Assembly: GCF_000149955.1 (NCBI RefSeq)
Contig: NC_030993.1
Span: 1,459,048-1,523,047 of the forward strand
DNA length: 64,000 bases
Direction: 5' to 3'
Source: Fusarium oxysporum f. sp. lycopersici 4287
Taxonomy: Eukaryota; Ascomycota; Sordariomycetes; Hypocreales; Nectriaceae
The translations under genes and the position numbers were made by a program. The notes under the pieces are model-generated. The model ran no database searches. It had not been told where the DNA came from and saw only the letters and a program-made list of their open reading frames with translations. Positions 47,501 to 59,175 of this stretch are shown here, one piece after another; position 1 is the first letter of the stretch, and each line of letters begins with the position of its first letter.

Positions 47501-47880
47501 GTGGATGGTGGAGGGGAAGACACGCGCTGTTAAATATCGAGGACCAATAAGGCGACGCCAAAAGGCAGACACGCTTTTGGGCCCATCGTGGAAGGCCACG
47601 AATGTACAGAATGCGCGATCGATACACAGTATCGCACGGAGCTGGAAAAGAGGGGCTTCTCGTCGTCCAGTGTGAGATGGCAGGGCAAGATTAACCAGCC
47701 CACTGACTGGCTGAAGCGCCTACAAGGGGCTCGGTTGTACAGTACGAATATCTCTTACAGACACTTCTGCCAGGTACAGTACCTCACGCGCTGCCCAATC
47801 TTGCAGCGCGCCGTAGGTACCGACGCTCAACTCGCCTCTCCTCCTGGTCTTGCTCACGCTTTCGTTCTCCCAGGCATTCA
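44556..47880. other. Gene-poor stretch
   Basis: I can support no gene here. The longest frame, 44786-45343 on the minus strand, begins with GTG and shows no family resemblance. A (CACGCT) repeat of 3.7 copies lies at 45430-45451. Confidence 0.4.
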
Positions 47881-49450
47881 AAACTATGCCATAGCCCGCT
47901 GCTGCCATCTCCCGCCTTTTCCCCCTCCCCCCATCGAACAGCATCATCGCCATAATGTTCGATTTCGTCCTCTGAATCCGTCCCCAAGCGACTCTCTGAA
48001 GTCTGCTCTGGATCGTGTACATCTCCACTCTCCACGGCGTCTTGTCTTCATCTTTGTTGTTGTTTTGATCTTGGTAATCTCCTCTCAAAAACTTGTTCCA
48101 ACCTTACTCAAACCGTACCTCTCTCAGTCAGGCCGCAGCGGCATTCACTTGCACTCTGCGACTTTTCACTCAGACTCACTCACTCTCTTTGCCGCCTGAC
48201 GCTGCAAAGAGTCACACTTTGGCCTTGCCTACAAATTCCAGCACAGCACTGCCTAGCTCCAGCCCAGCCGAGTCCAGCCCAGCCAAGCCCAGCCGAGCCT
48301 AAAAGGTCGTCCACTCGAGGGACCAACCTTGCCTCCCCCGGCCTTCGCCCGCACCCGTCCCATACTCTCTAGGCAAGGATTATTGCCTTCTATCAGTGAG
48401 GTGATTCCACGGAGAAGTGTCCTGTCTGCCACTCGAGTCACTCTTCGTGTCAGTCTCCGGACTCGCTGTATTGCTCACTTGCCCGTGGCCTCTATCACCA
48501 TCCCATTTCCACTTTCACTCATCTATCATCATTTCCTTCCTGTTCGATTCACTTGCTTCAACCACTTTTCTTTTGCCCCCCCTGTTACCGTTTCTCCGAC
48601 CCTATTTCTGTCACCTGTACGATTTCCCCGTTCACTGTCATTCCCCTGCCAGGCTGCAACCCGCTATCAGTTCCTTCGCCACACTCACAGTGACGAACCT
48701 CCTGTTAGTCATCCTTGTACCGAACCAGGCACAGGCTACCACCGCGCACACACTCTAAAACGCTCTCTCCGAGATCGCCAGTTGGCTTACACCTGCCACA
48801 CGCCCCCGCCGCTTTTGCTCAGAATTGCCACCGTGCAAAACCAGAAGAGTCACATCCCACCACGCAGGCTGCCACCGACTCAACGCCTCACTCGCCCCTT
48901 AGGCCACTTAAGCAAGAGTCACCCTCTTTCGGCCATCTAATAAACCCTTCACCACCTCTTTCAGGTCATCTCATCTTCAGCCACACCTTCAACAGTACCT
49001 TGCATAATCAACTAACACCGACTTGATCTCTATTAATTCTCAACCTCCGAAATTGATTTCCACTATTCGATCGCCCTGATGGTAGCCTTGTTCTAAGACT
49101 ACCATTCGCTTCCAACCTCACTCGAGATTTGAAGCATTGCCGCAATGCCTGCTGAAAAAACATATCTTATTCCTGTCGCCGTCTCCGCTTCGTCCTCCGG
49201 TCTCATCGTTTGTGTTATCAAGTCGCTTTTGCACTTTATTGTCTAGAAGCTCTCTGAAAACACGACCAAGGATATACCTCGAAGCAGCACTTACACGCGC
49301 TGCAACGGAGTATCGTTACTCGATTTTGACCCGCGAATTCATCGGCAAACCACGATCTGATTGGTGGCTTAGCCGTAGACGGCGACTGGACAACCCCCTG
49401 AATTGAATGCAGTTCAGGATCCTTTTATTCACTATTCAACATGATGTGCG
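47881..49450 (+). promoter_or_regulatory. Pyrimidine-rich leader of the cyclin gene
   Basis: About 1.5 kb of strongly C/T-rich plus strand leads to the gap before the cyclin gene, consistent with a long 5' UTR. Several ATG-started short frames (for example one at 49145) could be upstream ORFs. Long stop-free frames here lack protein character. Confidence 0.4.
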
Positions 49451-49895
49451 NNNNNNNNNNNNNNNNNNNNNNNNNNNNNNNNNNNNNNNNNNNNNNNNNN
49501 NNNNNNNNNNNNNNNNNNNNNNNNNNNNNNNNNNNNNNNNNNNNNNNNNNNNNNNNNNNNNNNNNNNNNNNNNNNNNNNNNNNNNNNNNNNNNNNNNNNN
49601 NNNNNNNNNNNNNNNNNNNNNNNNNNNNNNNNNNNNNNNNNNNNNNNNNNNNNNNNNNNNNNNNNNNNNNNNNNNNNNNNNNNNNNNNNNNNNNNNNNNN
49701 NNNNNNNNNNNNNNNNNNNNNNNNNNNNNNNNNNNNNNNNNNNNNNNNNNNNNNNNNNNNNNNNNNNNNNNNNNNNNNNNNNNNNNNNNNNNNNNNNNNN
49801 NNNNNNNNNNNNNNNNNNNNNNNNNNNNNNNNNNNNNNNNNNNNNNNNNNNNNNNNNNNNNNNNNNNNNNNNNNNNNNNNNNNNNNNNNNNNNNN
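49451..49895. other. Assembly gap (445 N)
   Basis: Run of N; it hides the 5' end of the cyclin gene. Confidence 1.
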
Positions 49896-51730
49896 TCAAA
49901 TGCTCGCGCCGCGTGCCTCCAGCCCTGGTCCGACAGTCTGACCGAAAAGTTAACTTTGTAGATAGCCTTGTCGGTATGTTATGACTGGATTGCGATTACT
50001 TGTCCATGCGCTTAGCCTTTACCCTTCTAGATTCGTCGACACATATCGTTGAAGCCATTTGGCCCCTCTCTTCTGTCGCCTGCCGAAACGAGCTTGGAAG
50101 TAGGGCCATTCTTCCTCTGCGCACATTCATTCAAGAGACTTTGCGTCGGTCACGAACAAGCTACTCGACTCTGCAAGTTGCTCTCTATTATTTAATTCTC
50201 ATCAAGCCCCATGTGCCGAAGCACAACTTCACCATGGAACAGCCTGAGGACCGACACGCCGACCGCGCCCTTCAGTGCGGTCGTCGTATGTTCCTCGCGG
50301 CTCTGATCCTTGCCTCAAAGTATCTTCAGGATAGAAACTATTCTGCCCGGGCCTGGAGCAAGATTTCGGGGCTTCACACTCAAGAGATCAACCAGAACGA
50401 AATCGCTTTTCTCCATGCAGTCAATTGGAAGATGCATATCGTTGACGAGGTCTTCCAGCGATGGACCGACATAGTTCTCAAGTACACGCCTCCTCCGTCT
50501 GGCCCTCCTTCTCCCGGAGGTGTCTCCCAGATTGTGTCCCAGCAGGTCGTAGATTGGAAGCGAATCATCTTGGGACTGAATCCAGAGTTGACGAATCTCG
50601 CCACATTGATTCCTGCGAATCCTGCTATTCCTAGGTCAAGTGATCTTTGTGCTTTGTCTCCTCGCAGCATTCTCAATATGCCCCATCAAGCTCAGATTTC
50701 ATGTGGCTATGAATCTGCGGAGGCCACACCAACTCCCAAGCCCTACAGTGCTCCTATGGCTATGGAACCAGCGGCTGTAGGATACACCTGTAGCCGCGCG
50801 GCCCCTAGCCTGGGTATGCTGCCAACTCCTCGACTTACCCCTCAGAGCAGTGGACTCTGCACTCCTGCAGCGAGTGCCGCTTCCCACATGCTTAATAAGT
50901 CTTCTGCGATGGGTTTGGCCATGGCTCAAGCCAACAATGTGAATACATCTCAGTACCTCGATCGTCTCCCTGCCGCCATGACATCGTCACCTCAAGCCTA
51001 TTGTCCTACTCGTCGATCTTCCCTTGCTACTTCAGTGTCAACAGCTTCCTCACCCGAATCGATGATTTCGGACTCGTCGCGTTCCTCGCGCTCTTCTTCC
51101 ATCTCATCTTCTTCATCGCTTGTTAGCGCGACCCTCAGCTCTTCCAGGCTGGGTATGCCGTCGCGATTTCGAGCGTCGAAATCATGTAACGAGAGATTGA
51201 GCCAGAAGCCGACAGTCCCTTCGGTTCCAGAGGATTATGATGTGCACTGCGATACGTCCTCTCCCGAGTCTTACACCGGCCCGGTTGGCAAGCTCGTGGA
51301 CCTGTCTCTGGAATCTTCCTTGGCGAGACGACAGCAGGAACTTGACGATATAGCTCGCGATTCTGATGCCGCCCGTGCTTTACAGGAGCTTCATAATTAT
51401 CGCGCAGCTGAGTTAGTGCCCGCAACAGCCCCTAGAAGTGGCACGAAGCGAACTAGAACCGCCTCTATGGACAACTGCCTTCAGGAGAACGTTCGCGAGA
51501 TCCTTGGTGGTCGTTATTCTACCCAGCATTCTGTCTGGCCTGATACGTTGGTTCGCACTCGAGGCATTACCTCCGAGTCGAATCTCCAGATCCCCGTCCG
51601 TCCTAGCTTGCCTGGCACCGGCAAGCGAGTCTGCTGCTCTGCCGAAGCGGCTCAGGGCTACGAAGTTTCGTCTGTCCATCCTGCTATCGGCCTTCGGGGA
51701 CCTGGTTTGTTGGAGGGTATTCTCAACTAA
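49896..51730 (+). CDS. Pho85-type (PCL-like) cyclin, 5' end in gap
   Basis: This is a cyclin of the fungal PCL/PHO80 group, the activating partner of a Pho85-like CDK. The visible part of exon 1 (49896-49973) reads RRVPPALVRQSDRKVNFVDS and joins exon 50031-51730 (GTATGT donor, CTTCTAG acceptor) as SLVDSSTHIVEAIWPLSSV. The cyclin box contains LPLRTFIQETLRRSRTSYS, LQVALYYLILIKPHVP, CGRRMFLAALILASKYLQD, YSARAWSKISGL and NEIAFLHAVNWKMHI. After a Pro-rich linker comes a long Ser-rich tail (for example SRSSRSSSISSSSSLVSATL) with PEST-like stretches, suggesting a short-lived protein. The true start codon lies in the gap or upstream, so the annotated start is partial. Which PCL member this is cannot be decided. 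Confidence 0.88.
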
Positions 51731-52127
51731 ACCCTATCACACGTTGGTGACGATATTCTCTGTTTCCAACTTGATGCCCTGTCGATTATAGATAAGCTAT
51801 ACACGACTTGAAAGTCAAGAAATAATGTCGAATCAAGAAAATTCTCTTTGTTAAATATATTGATGTGGTGGCTGGAAGAAATGGAGTCTTTTGCCAAAAG
51901 GCCTTTGATACCACATATTTGAGAGATCACAGTTATGCTGTATAAGCCTCTGCTGTTCTCTCGGCTTTGGGCCGAAAAGCGTGTTCATTTGCCTGCATGT
52001 CTGGGATGGGCTACGGAGAAAGAGTGATGGCGGCGACTGTCTGTTTAACAAGGGGCCGTTCGGTGGTGAAGAGTACATATCTTGTATGACTAGGACGACG
52101 CTGCCTTTTTTTGTTTGTACTTGTTAC
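51731..52127. other. 3' flank of the cyclin gene
   Basis: No gene seen; the 3' UTR of the cyclin gene faces the 3' end of the next minus-strand gene. Confidence 0.4.
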
Positions 52128-53030
52128 TTATTTGGCCTTTACTTCGTTTGCTGCCAAGGTNNNNNNNNNNNNNNNNNNNNNNNNNNNNNNNNNNNNNNNN
52201 NNNNNNNNNNNNNNNNNNNNNNNNNNNNNNNNNNNNNNNNNNNNNNNNNNNNNNNNNNNNNNNNNNNNNNNNNNNNNGGATCTGCAAGGTAATCGGTTTT
52301 GGATCAACTGGAGTTCAATTTGCCTTTTCCCTGCAATCAAGACATCCAAAGACCGCATAATGTCTTCGGAAACAGCCAAAGCTTGAATCCACTCGACCTC
52401 GTCAAAGGCAGACTTTGGGAACTCAGAAGGCAAACAAACCAATCGATTTCGGAAGCGGACTCGAGCAAAGGAGTCCCAAGAATGATCTGAATTGAGGAGA
52501 GCGATGACGCTATGGCGAAATCTAATAGCTAGCTTGAAACAGTCCTCACAATAGTGGACTCGTGGCAGTCATTTCCATTCCCTTATGGAACCAATTTTCG
52601 GATAGGAGAAGGACGCACGAGCAAAGCAAGACAAGCACGAAATCAAAAGCATTATGCTGGAACACTAAATTGCCTCCGCTTTTCACGCAACTGAAGCGAA
52701 CCACTCACCATTTGTGACTACGTGATACGCCAGAATCGAATTTAGACAAACATCTGCATGCCGATCCGGACTATTGAAGCCTGAGGAAGCTCGGAGAATG
52801 AGATTCGAGAACTGGAGTAGGTAAGGCATGATTCTTACCATAAAACTACACCTGGAGAATGTGTTTAATTCATCCCAGGTTGTCTGGTCTGTGCATGACC
52901 GAATTGCAGTCACACTTCCACGCAATTCAGCCTGGAGAATTTCTTCACTCGGAATTTCCAGGAACGCCCTCAACCACAGCCGTGAAATCCCGGAATCGCG
53001 TGGTCTATTGGTGCTAACGGCGTGAGTCAT
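52128..53030 (-). CDS. Probable gene of unknown function interrupted by the gap
   Basis: Minus-strand coding character is good in two blocks. Block 1 (53030 down to about 52840) starts MTHAVSTNRPRDSG and reads WLRAFLEIPSEEILQAEL and TDQTTWDELNTFSRC, then meets GTAAGA-type donors. Block 2 (about 52560 to the gap at 52277) reads PRVHYCEDCFKLAIRF, VIALLNSDHSWDSFARV, SEFPKSAFDEVEWIQALAV and IMRSLDVLIAGKRQIELQ. The 117-N gap is a multiple of three, and beyond it the same frame gives TLAANEVKAK and a stop at 52128. CEDC is a possible metal-binding pair. I could not resolve the intron between the blocks, and they might belong to separate transcripts. No family is recognised. Confidence 0.42.
52161..52277. 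other. Assembly gap (117 N)
   Basis: Run of N inside the unidentified minus-strand gene. Confidence 1.
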
Positions 53031-53131
53031 ATCCCAACTCGCTTGGCACAGACTTGATAGTATGTTACCTTGTCTATCCCTGTCTTTGAGCTCTTTTCCT
53101 CACGCGCGGTGTAAGTGGCATCATCAGCAAG

Positions 53132-53166
<35 letters not shown>

Positions 53167-53871
53167 TTACGTACAGGGCTTGGCTTTGGTTGTTATCGCT
53201 ACGGGAACATCGTGAAGTTTAGTGCTACAAACAAGATAGGCCGTTGGCTGAGGTGGAGATGAAAGAAGTCTTTCATAGGCAAAGCGATATTGGAGGTAAG
53301 TTTGCGATGAAGTAAGTCTTGTTGAGTTTAGGGTGTTGACGTACGTGATATTTTGCCCGTGTTGTTGCCTTACGCTTCATTTCTTGTTCATGGTGTTGAG
53401 GCTTTCCACGACGTTTGGTCCTTTCGTTCAAAACTCAAACCATATCAAGCCTGGTGACAGTTTATAACAAGGTATATCCCGATTACTCTAGGGAGGTCTA
53501 TGATATACACCAATATACTTCTAATCATGATGAACTCGATTCCTTATTTTGAGGCGTGATGGCCCCGCGACTGCCAGGCCTGACGAGCCTCAGGGGCGTC
53601 GGGGTTTTGTGCAGGTGATATGATGCACGATGAGCCATTATGAGTTCACACGAATCCTGCTGAGCCCTAGTGCGACAACCTTCACTGCCATCGTGCCCTG
53701 ACTCTGATGTTGGCTGAAGCCAACTAGGTTACGATATATGTCGGCGAGCTGAATGTGGTAGCCCGAAGTGACAGTGCTTACCCAATAGTCTTGCGGGTGC
53801 AGATTTGGACATGAGGGGAACAACCGGGAGGCAGTGCTGTCTCTTTGGCCAAGAAAGAAGACTACCAGCCG
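53031..53871. other. Intergenic with GT microsatellite
   Basis: No gene supported. It contains the (GT)15 run at 53134-53163. Confidence 0.5.
53134..53163. repeat. (GT)15 microsatellite
   Basis: Thirty bases of perfect GT dinucleotide repeat. Confidence 0.97.
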
Positions 53872-54980
53872 TTATTTCGGGGAGCTTGAAGTGCCAAAGC
53901 CATCGTGAAACATCCCTATCGTCCCATAGACCTGTCGAAGTATCTCTTTTGAGATGACACTATCAGCACCCCATTTCAGCCGTTGATCAATGCGTCTTCT
54001 TTGCTCTCTGGCAATATCTCTCGGTAGACCCTGACACAGTGCAGTGAGATCAATCAAATTTGTGATGAAGACATTGGGCTCCGGTGCGTCGATAAATGCG
54101 TTACGAAGACAGTCCAACTGAATCTCCCACGATCTATCATGCTCTTCTAGGCCATAGACTAGCCCACCCCTTCGAAGCCAGAACAGGAGGCGTAGGTTCT
54201 TCTCGTCCCATGGACCGGTGATGAGGATTGTAGGAACGCGTACCTTTGGATGAACATCACAGCCACCCCATGATCCCACCCTTTCGAAAGGTTTCCAGGA
54301 CAGAACCTCCTGATAATCAGCTTCAAAACACTCCTGCGAGTTGAAGTGCCCTACGCCACCTTCGAAATGATGGCTGTGACCATAAATAAAGGGGTCACCG
54401 TCATCATCCAACCGAGGAAGATAATGACGATAATGTTGGTCTCTGGCGTATTTTTCTACCCAGGTCTGTTGCGCCTGGAGAATGAATTCTGCAGTGATCC
54501 AAGGTAGGCACAATATGGTTGACTGAAATCAATAATATTAGATTGTCATAAATGCTCTGAAGTATGATGGTGTTGACAAACCTGGAGTTGCCAATTGCCA
54601 GATACGCGATTCTTATCTATTGCCGCAAACTTCTCAGGGTCACCGAACGATTGTTCCCAAGTATCTTGGAACGCCCATATGATAAACCTGATGAGAGTAG
54701 CCCGTCCAGATAGCTTTGATCCTATGATCGGTGCAGACCGGGGAAGGGCAACATTGGCGCTGTAAAGGAATATACTCTCCAAGATTTCGGCCGGAAGAGC
54801 TTGGATAGCCGGCCGCCAACGCGTAGATCGAGAGGCGAGGACGTTTGATAGTGAGCGCTTCATCTTCTTGGAGGGACTGATTTTGTCGTCAGGTATAGAT
54901 GTGATAGTTTGCCATGGGGATGGTTTGCCTCGCGATGGAAATTTTCGCTTGCTTCGAATACGTATAGGTGTAAGGCCCAT
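53872..54980 (-). CDS. F-box-like protein of a large fungal family
   Basis: Exons 54582-54980 and 53872-54522 (GTTTGT donor, GATTTCAG acceptor) give 349 aa. After a basic N-terminus (MGLTPIRIRSKRKFPSRGKP) comes an F-box-like helix, IQALPAEILESIFLYSANVA, with PRSAPIIGSKLSG, a pattern found in many lineage-expanded fungal proteins. Further conserved-looking segments are FIIWAFQDTWEQSF, VRVPTILITGPWDEKNLRLL and FWLRRGGLVYGLEEHDRSWE. F-box proteins usually act as SCF ubiquitin-ligase adaptors, but the target cannot be predicted and binding to Skp1 is not shown. The gene diverges from MRS2. Confidence 0.75.
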
Positions 54981-55633
54981 GGCGCAAAATTGTTCAGGTT
55001 TTGAGAGTGATGAGAGTGTTGATGATATGGACGAGCCTCAATGGCGTAGAATTACTTTAGGCCGCCGATATGAGCTTTAGAGAATAGCGTATGGCTCAAG
55101 TTGACATCCCAAATACATATTCCCTCGACAAAAAGGAAATATCGGCCGTTGACCATTGAGGTGCTGGTCCTGAAAGCGTCGACCTATAGGAAAGTTGTTT
55201 GGAGGAACATTTTGCAAGAGAAAAATTGCCGTATTTCGAAGATTCAAAGGCGGTTTGGAAGCAAGGCGGAGGCGGAGGCGTGAATTAACAACGCTAACAA
55301 GAGTCAAATCTCATGATTTATCCGATCAAGACAGGAGGTATTCAATTTATCACATCTACGTAGGTACCTACTAGGTAGGGTAAAATATCTACAATCTTTG
55401 TGATTGTTAAAAAACAATCCCTCTCTCGACATGTTTGACAGATCCCGAGTCTAAACTGAATGAAATGGCCTGTGCACCACCCGAGACCCGCCAGAATCCA
55501 GTGGCTTGGTCCCGATGACTAAGACGTCTCTGCGACATCGACTTTTCTTGATATCATCGATAAGAGCCTGTCTTCAAAAAGAGACGCCGCATCATATCCA
55601 ATACCAATGCCGACGTGATACGGACTCCCAGTG
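54981..55633. other. Shared upstream region of the F-box-like gene and MRS2
   Basis: About 650 bp between divergent starts. It contains a TAGGTACCTACTAGGTAGGG palindromic element at 55361-55380. Confidence 0.5.
55357..55380. repeat. TACCTAGG-type palindromic motif
   Basis: TACGTAGGTACCTACTAGGT contains the perfect palindrome TAGGTACCTA. Confidence 0.55.
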
Positions 55634-57370
55634 ATGCAGTCAGCCCTGTGTCTTCCGGTTCCATCACGAAACCTCCTGCGATTCCTTCGGTGTCAGTCCA
55701 AGAGGGCTTTCTCGAACGCAAATCATGGCCGAACCTCGATGACCACACCAGTTCTATGTCGTCGCGCACGAACATTGGATACACTTACGACGCGGAAACA
55801 ATTCACAACTTTTGGAACAGCATGCCAGAGAACAGTGACCGTACTCAAACCAACCCTCTTCCATAGAGATCCCACCGCACGGAAACTTCAAGATCGTCAT
55901 CAGCCCTGGACATCCCAACGCTGCTTCAGCACCAGTCGAGGTGCGCGCAATTTGTTCAAGGGCCAAGACCCGAACCCAGAGAACCCACCAACGTGGGAAC
56001 GATTCCTCAAATTCGCAGGAAGGAAGGATGACAAAGTTTTAAAGCCAGACGATCTCCCAAACCATGACGAATATTCTGACGGCTCGTCAATCTTTAACAA
56101 CCGGCGAACACTCGCGGCCAAAGCTGCATCTGAGCCTCGACTGCGATGCACGGAAGTCGACGAGCATGGGAACGTAATTCTTGTTGATGGAGAATTTAAA
56201 AAGACTGAGCTTATTGCAAAGGTACGGGCGTCTCGGCCGTAAGGAAAGTTTTTAAGAATATAACAACTAACAATGGACGTTTTCAAGTTTGGCTTGTTGC
56301 CTCGAGATTTGCGAAAGATCGACTCATCAAACTTGCCTCATATCCTTATTCGCCCTTCGGCCATTTTGCTAAACCTACTCCATCTCAAGGTTCTGATCAA
56401 ACATGACCGAGTGCTTCTATTCGATATTTACGGCTCAAAGACATCATACCCCCAATCGGCCTTCATGTACGACTTGCAGGGCAAACTACAACAGAAGAAT
56501 ACACAGGCATCAGGTGCTCTGCCATATGAGTTTCGGGCATTGGAAGCGGTGTTGACCTCAGTGACGTCTGAACTTGAAGCCGATTTCGAGGCGGTGCGGG
56601 AGCCGGTCATGCATATTCTTAGCGAGCTGGAGGATGATATTGATCGAAGCAAGCTCAGAATGCTCCTCATTCTATCCAAGCGAGTAAGCACCTTTGAGCA
56701 AAAAGCAAAGTTGGTCCGGGATGCCATCGAAGACCTCCTCGAAGCCGACGATGATCTCTCCGCCATGTACTTGACGGAGAAAACACATGATCTTTACAGG
56801 GGAGAAGACGACCACACGGAGGTTGAGATGCTTTTGGAGTCTTACCACAAGCTGACTGACGAAATCGTGCAAGAAGCCGGCAACCTTGTCTCTGGCATCC
56901 GAAACACGGAGGAAATGTAAGGGACCCTTACCCTTGATTTAACGCTGATCATATTACTCACTCACAAACGTAGCGTTCGTGCAATTCTGGACGCCAATCG
57001 AAACGCTCTCATGCTGCTTGATCTCAAATTCAGCGTTGGAACGCTAGGCCTAGCTATGGGAACGTTCCTTGCTGGTCTCTACGGCATGAACTTGGAGAAC
57101 TTCATCGAGGAGACAAACTGGGGTTTCGCTGGCGTCACTGGCGTCTCAGTCGTCTTCTCGCTTATCGTATGCTGGTATGGCCTAACGAAGCTGCGCCGCG
57201 TGCAGCGCATCAAGATGATGGATGACGAGCGACCGCGGATCCCCCGCGGGCAGGCCTATTTCCCCGATGATCGCTCGGCGCTGGGACTCCTCGACAATAG
57301 GAACCGCGAAATGCTGCGGCGAATCAACATGCAGAAGGCCGTATCGCAAAAGAAGAAGTGGTTTTCATGA
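55634..57370 (+). CDS. MRS2: Mitochondrial inner-membrane magnesium channel MRS2
   Basis: Mrs2 is the CorA-type Mg2+ channel of the mitochondrial inner membrane. Exons 55634-56221, 56288-56916 and 56974-57370 give 537 aa. The N-terminus is rich in Arg and Ser with no acidic residues over the first ~20 positions (MQSALCLPVPSRNLLRFLRC), as expected for a presequence. Conserved blocks are LLPRDLRKIDSSNLPHILIR, LPYEFRALEAVLTSV, LLEADDDLSAMYLTEK and VEMLLESYHKLTDEI. Transmembrane segment 1 (FSVGTLGLAMGTFLAGLYGM) ends in the diagnostic Y-G-M-N motif, followed by NLENFIEET and segment 2 (GFAGVTGVSVVFSLIVCWYG). The C-terminus is basic. The start at 55634 was preferred because it provides the presequence. 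The paralogue Lpe10/Mfm1 is an alternative. Confidence 0.94.
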
Positions 57371-58369
57371 TTTTGCGTTCAGACAGACCTATGTTATTGC
57401 AAAATTAGATTCCTGGCTCAGTGGCACAGATTCAGCCACGTGTATAAACTAGATATTTCTGGAAACTACTAGATACCTACTCATCTCAATGAGGTTGGAG
57501 TTGAAGCGAAAGATACCCAAATGCGGACAGCACACACACATCCTGACAGGCATCACCCTCCGTGAACACACTGCAATCTCGGACCTTGATGGCACCTTGT
57601 AAATATGACGACCAATGAGACCACCGGCACAAGGCCAAGGAAGTCCAGATTCCTCCATTTTGTCCATCTTAGGGTCTCGATCGTCGTGGTGACGCCAAAG
57701 CCCTATCGATTGATCTCATCATGACAGTGTGACGTCAGAAGTCATTCCTTTTTAGCCCTCCATGAGACCTCGTTTAATCAAAGCCTGGTCCTGGTCAAGG
57801 GCGGCTGGCTGGCCGAATTGAAATTAAGGTGGTGTTGCGTTACAACACACAATCTGCAGGTGGGTAGGGGAGGGAAGGGAAAATCAGCGGAGTCATTTTG
57901 CAGGGAATCGTCTCGAATAATTGATTGCCCTGACGTCGAACGTAACCTCAAACAAACCCGCAACGGGCTACAGCGGCAATAAGACATGACAGCCTTGTTT
58001 TCTTGGAGGAGTAGCCACATTAGGAACGTCATCATGCTGCTACAGCCAATCAATGACGACCTATCATGTAGCCACAACCGTTGGTGTGGCTGGTGGCTGG
58101 GTCATGAGGTAATCGGAGATCGCAAACTGACGTCAGGAAATAAACATAACGGAGGAAGGCATGATCCAAGAAAGAAAAAAAAAAAAGCATGCAGCAGGTG
58201 CGATGGCCAACGCAACTGATTTCAGATATATAAGGATGTGACCTGGAAGAATCTTCTCTCTTTCAACACCAACTTCAGACCTACAACAAAATCTCAGCCT
58301 TGTCTAAGAGCTCAACAATCACAACCAACACATACACAAAGCACCTACATCACCTTTCAAATATTCACA
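57371..58369. other. Intergenic between MRS2 and the small acylated-protein gene
   Basis: No further gene. The part nearest 58370 carries a CCAAT box (58046-58050), a TATA-like box (58227-58234) and an A/C-rich 5' UTR. Confidence 0.5.
58227..58234 (+). promoter_or_regulatory. TATA-like box of the 73-aa protein gene
   Basis: TATATAAG lies 136 bp before the ATG at 58370 and is followed by an A/C-rich leader (about 58260-58369). Confidence 0.45.
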
Positions 58370-58806
58370 ATGGGCGGCGTTATGTCTTGTGTAAGTCACA
58401 CCCCCTAGACTCTCTAGGAGAAACACATGATATTGGTCTATACACCAAACTCAACCGATCCAGCACCAAGCCCAATTTCCTGTTCCCTTCTCCCACTCTC
58501 CCTCAGTCTCTACCTTCTTCTTCCTGTCTCTGGCCTCTGCTTTCTCCACCCCCACCGTCTTTCAGCCTCTCTTTGAACAACATCACTAACAAGCCTCTCC
58601 AACAGATCCGGTCATGCCTCCAGACCATTGGGGACGTGATCATGGCAATCATAGGAGGAATTGGTCGGATTATCACAGCAATCGTCAACGGCATTGTAGC
58701 TTTCTGCTCAATTCTGGTCCGCTTCCTTACCTGCGGCTATTGCGGTTCGAAGGGAGGCCGAGCGAAGCGCCGAGGACACTCTCACATGAGGACGACGAGA
58801 GTTTAG
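58370..58806 (+). CDS. Small membrane-associated protein with predicted dual-acylation N-terminus
   Basis: Exon 1 (58370-58390) encodes only MGGVMSC; a 215-nt intron (GTAAGT...AACAG) leads to exon 2 (58606-58806), for 73 aa in all. Gly2 with Ser6 fits an N-myristoylation signal and Cys7 next to it could be palmitoylated. The body is IRSCLQTIGDVIMAIIGGIG followed by RIITAIVNGIVAFCSILVRF, an amphipathic-to-hydrophobic stretch rich in Gly and Ile. A Cys pair (CGYC) and a strongly basic tail (KGGRAKRRGHSHMRTTRV) follow. Similar short Gly/Ile-rich proteins occur in many ascomycetes as uncharacterised proteins, as far as I recall. Function unknown; location is probably the inner face of a membrane. 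It converges on RAD1. Confidence 0.8.
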
Positions 58807-59175
58807 ACGATGAACTACACGGGCGAACTTCTTTTGTGATACCAATTTGAGAAAGGATAGGGGAAGGGGGAGAGCTTTGTTAGTTTGCGGAGGAGTCTGC
58901 TACGGCCGTTTGAGATTTCTTTTGTGATTTCTTTCATGTTCATCTGTCAGCATTAGGATACCCAATCCTTACGATTTTCAGCAAAAATTTTGATCATGTT
59001 ACATGTCGTTAGTGCACAGTTTGAATTCCACTGGTGATATTTCACTTTGATTGCTGATGGTGATGAGGGTGATGGCCAGAAACCGAGTCAACTTATATTG
59101 TTTATTATTTCACTCCCTTCTACGTCTTGATTCAATCTGGCCGTATCCGTATACCGCTTTGACATTGGCTTGGTA
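58807..59175. other. Convergent 3' flanks
   Basis: Spacer between the small-protein gene and RAD1; no gene seen. Confidence 0.5.

Noticed and set aside
47588..48199. 203-codon plus-strand frame
   Set aside because: It begins with GTG, lies in pyrimidine-rich leader DNA, and is open because of composition rather than selection.
48329..48940. 203-codon plus-strand frame
   Set aside because: Same C/T-rich leader; Pro/Ser/His/Leu-rich translation without any recognisable domain.
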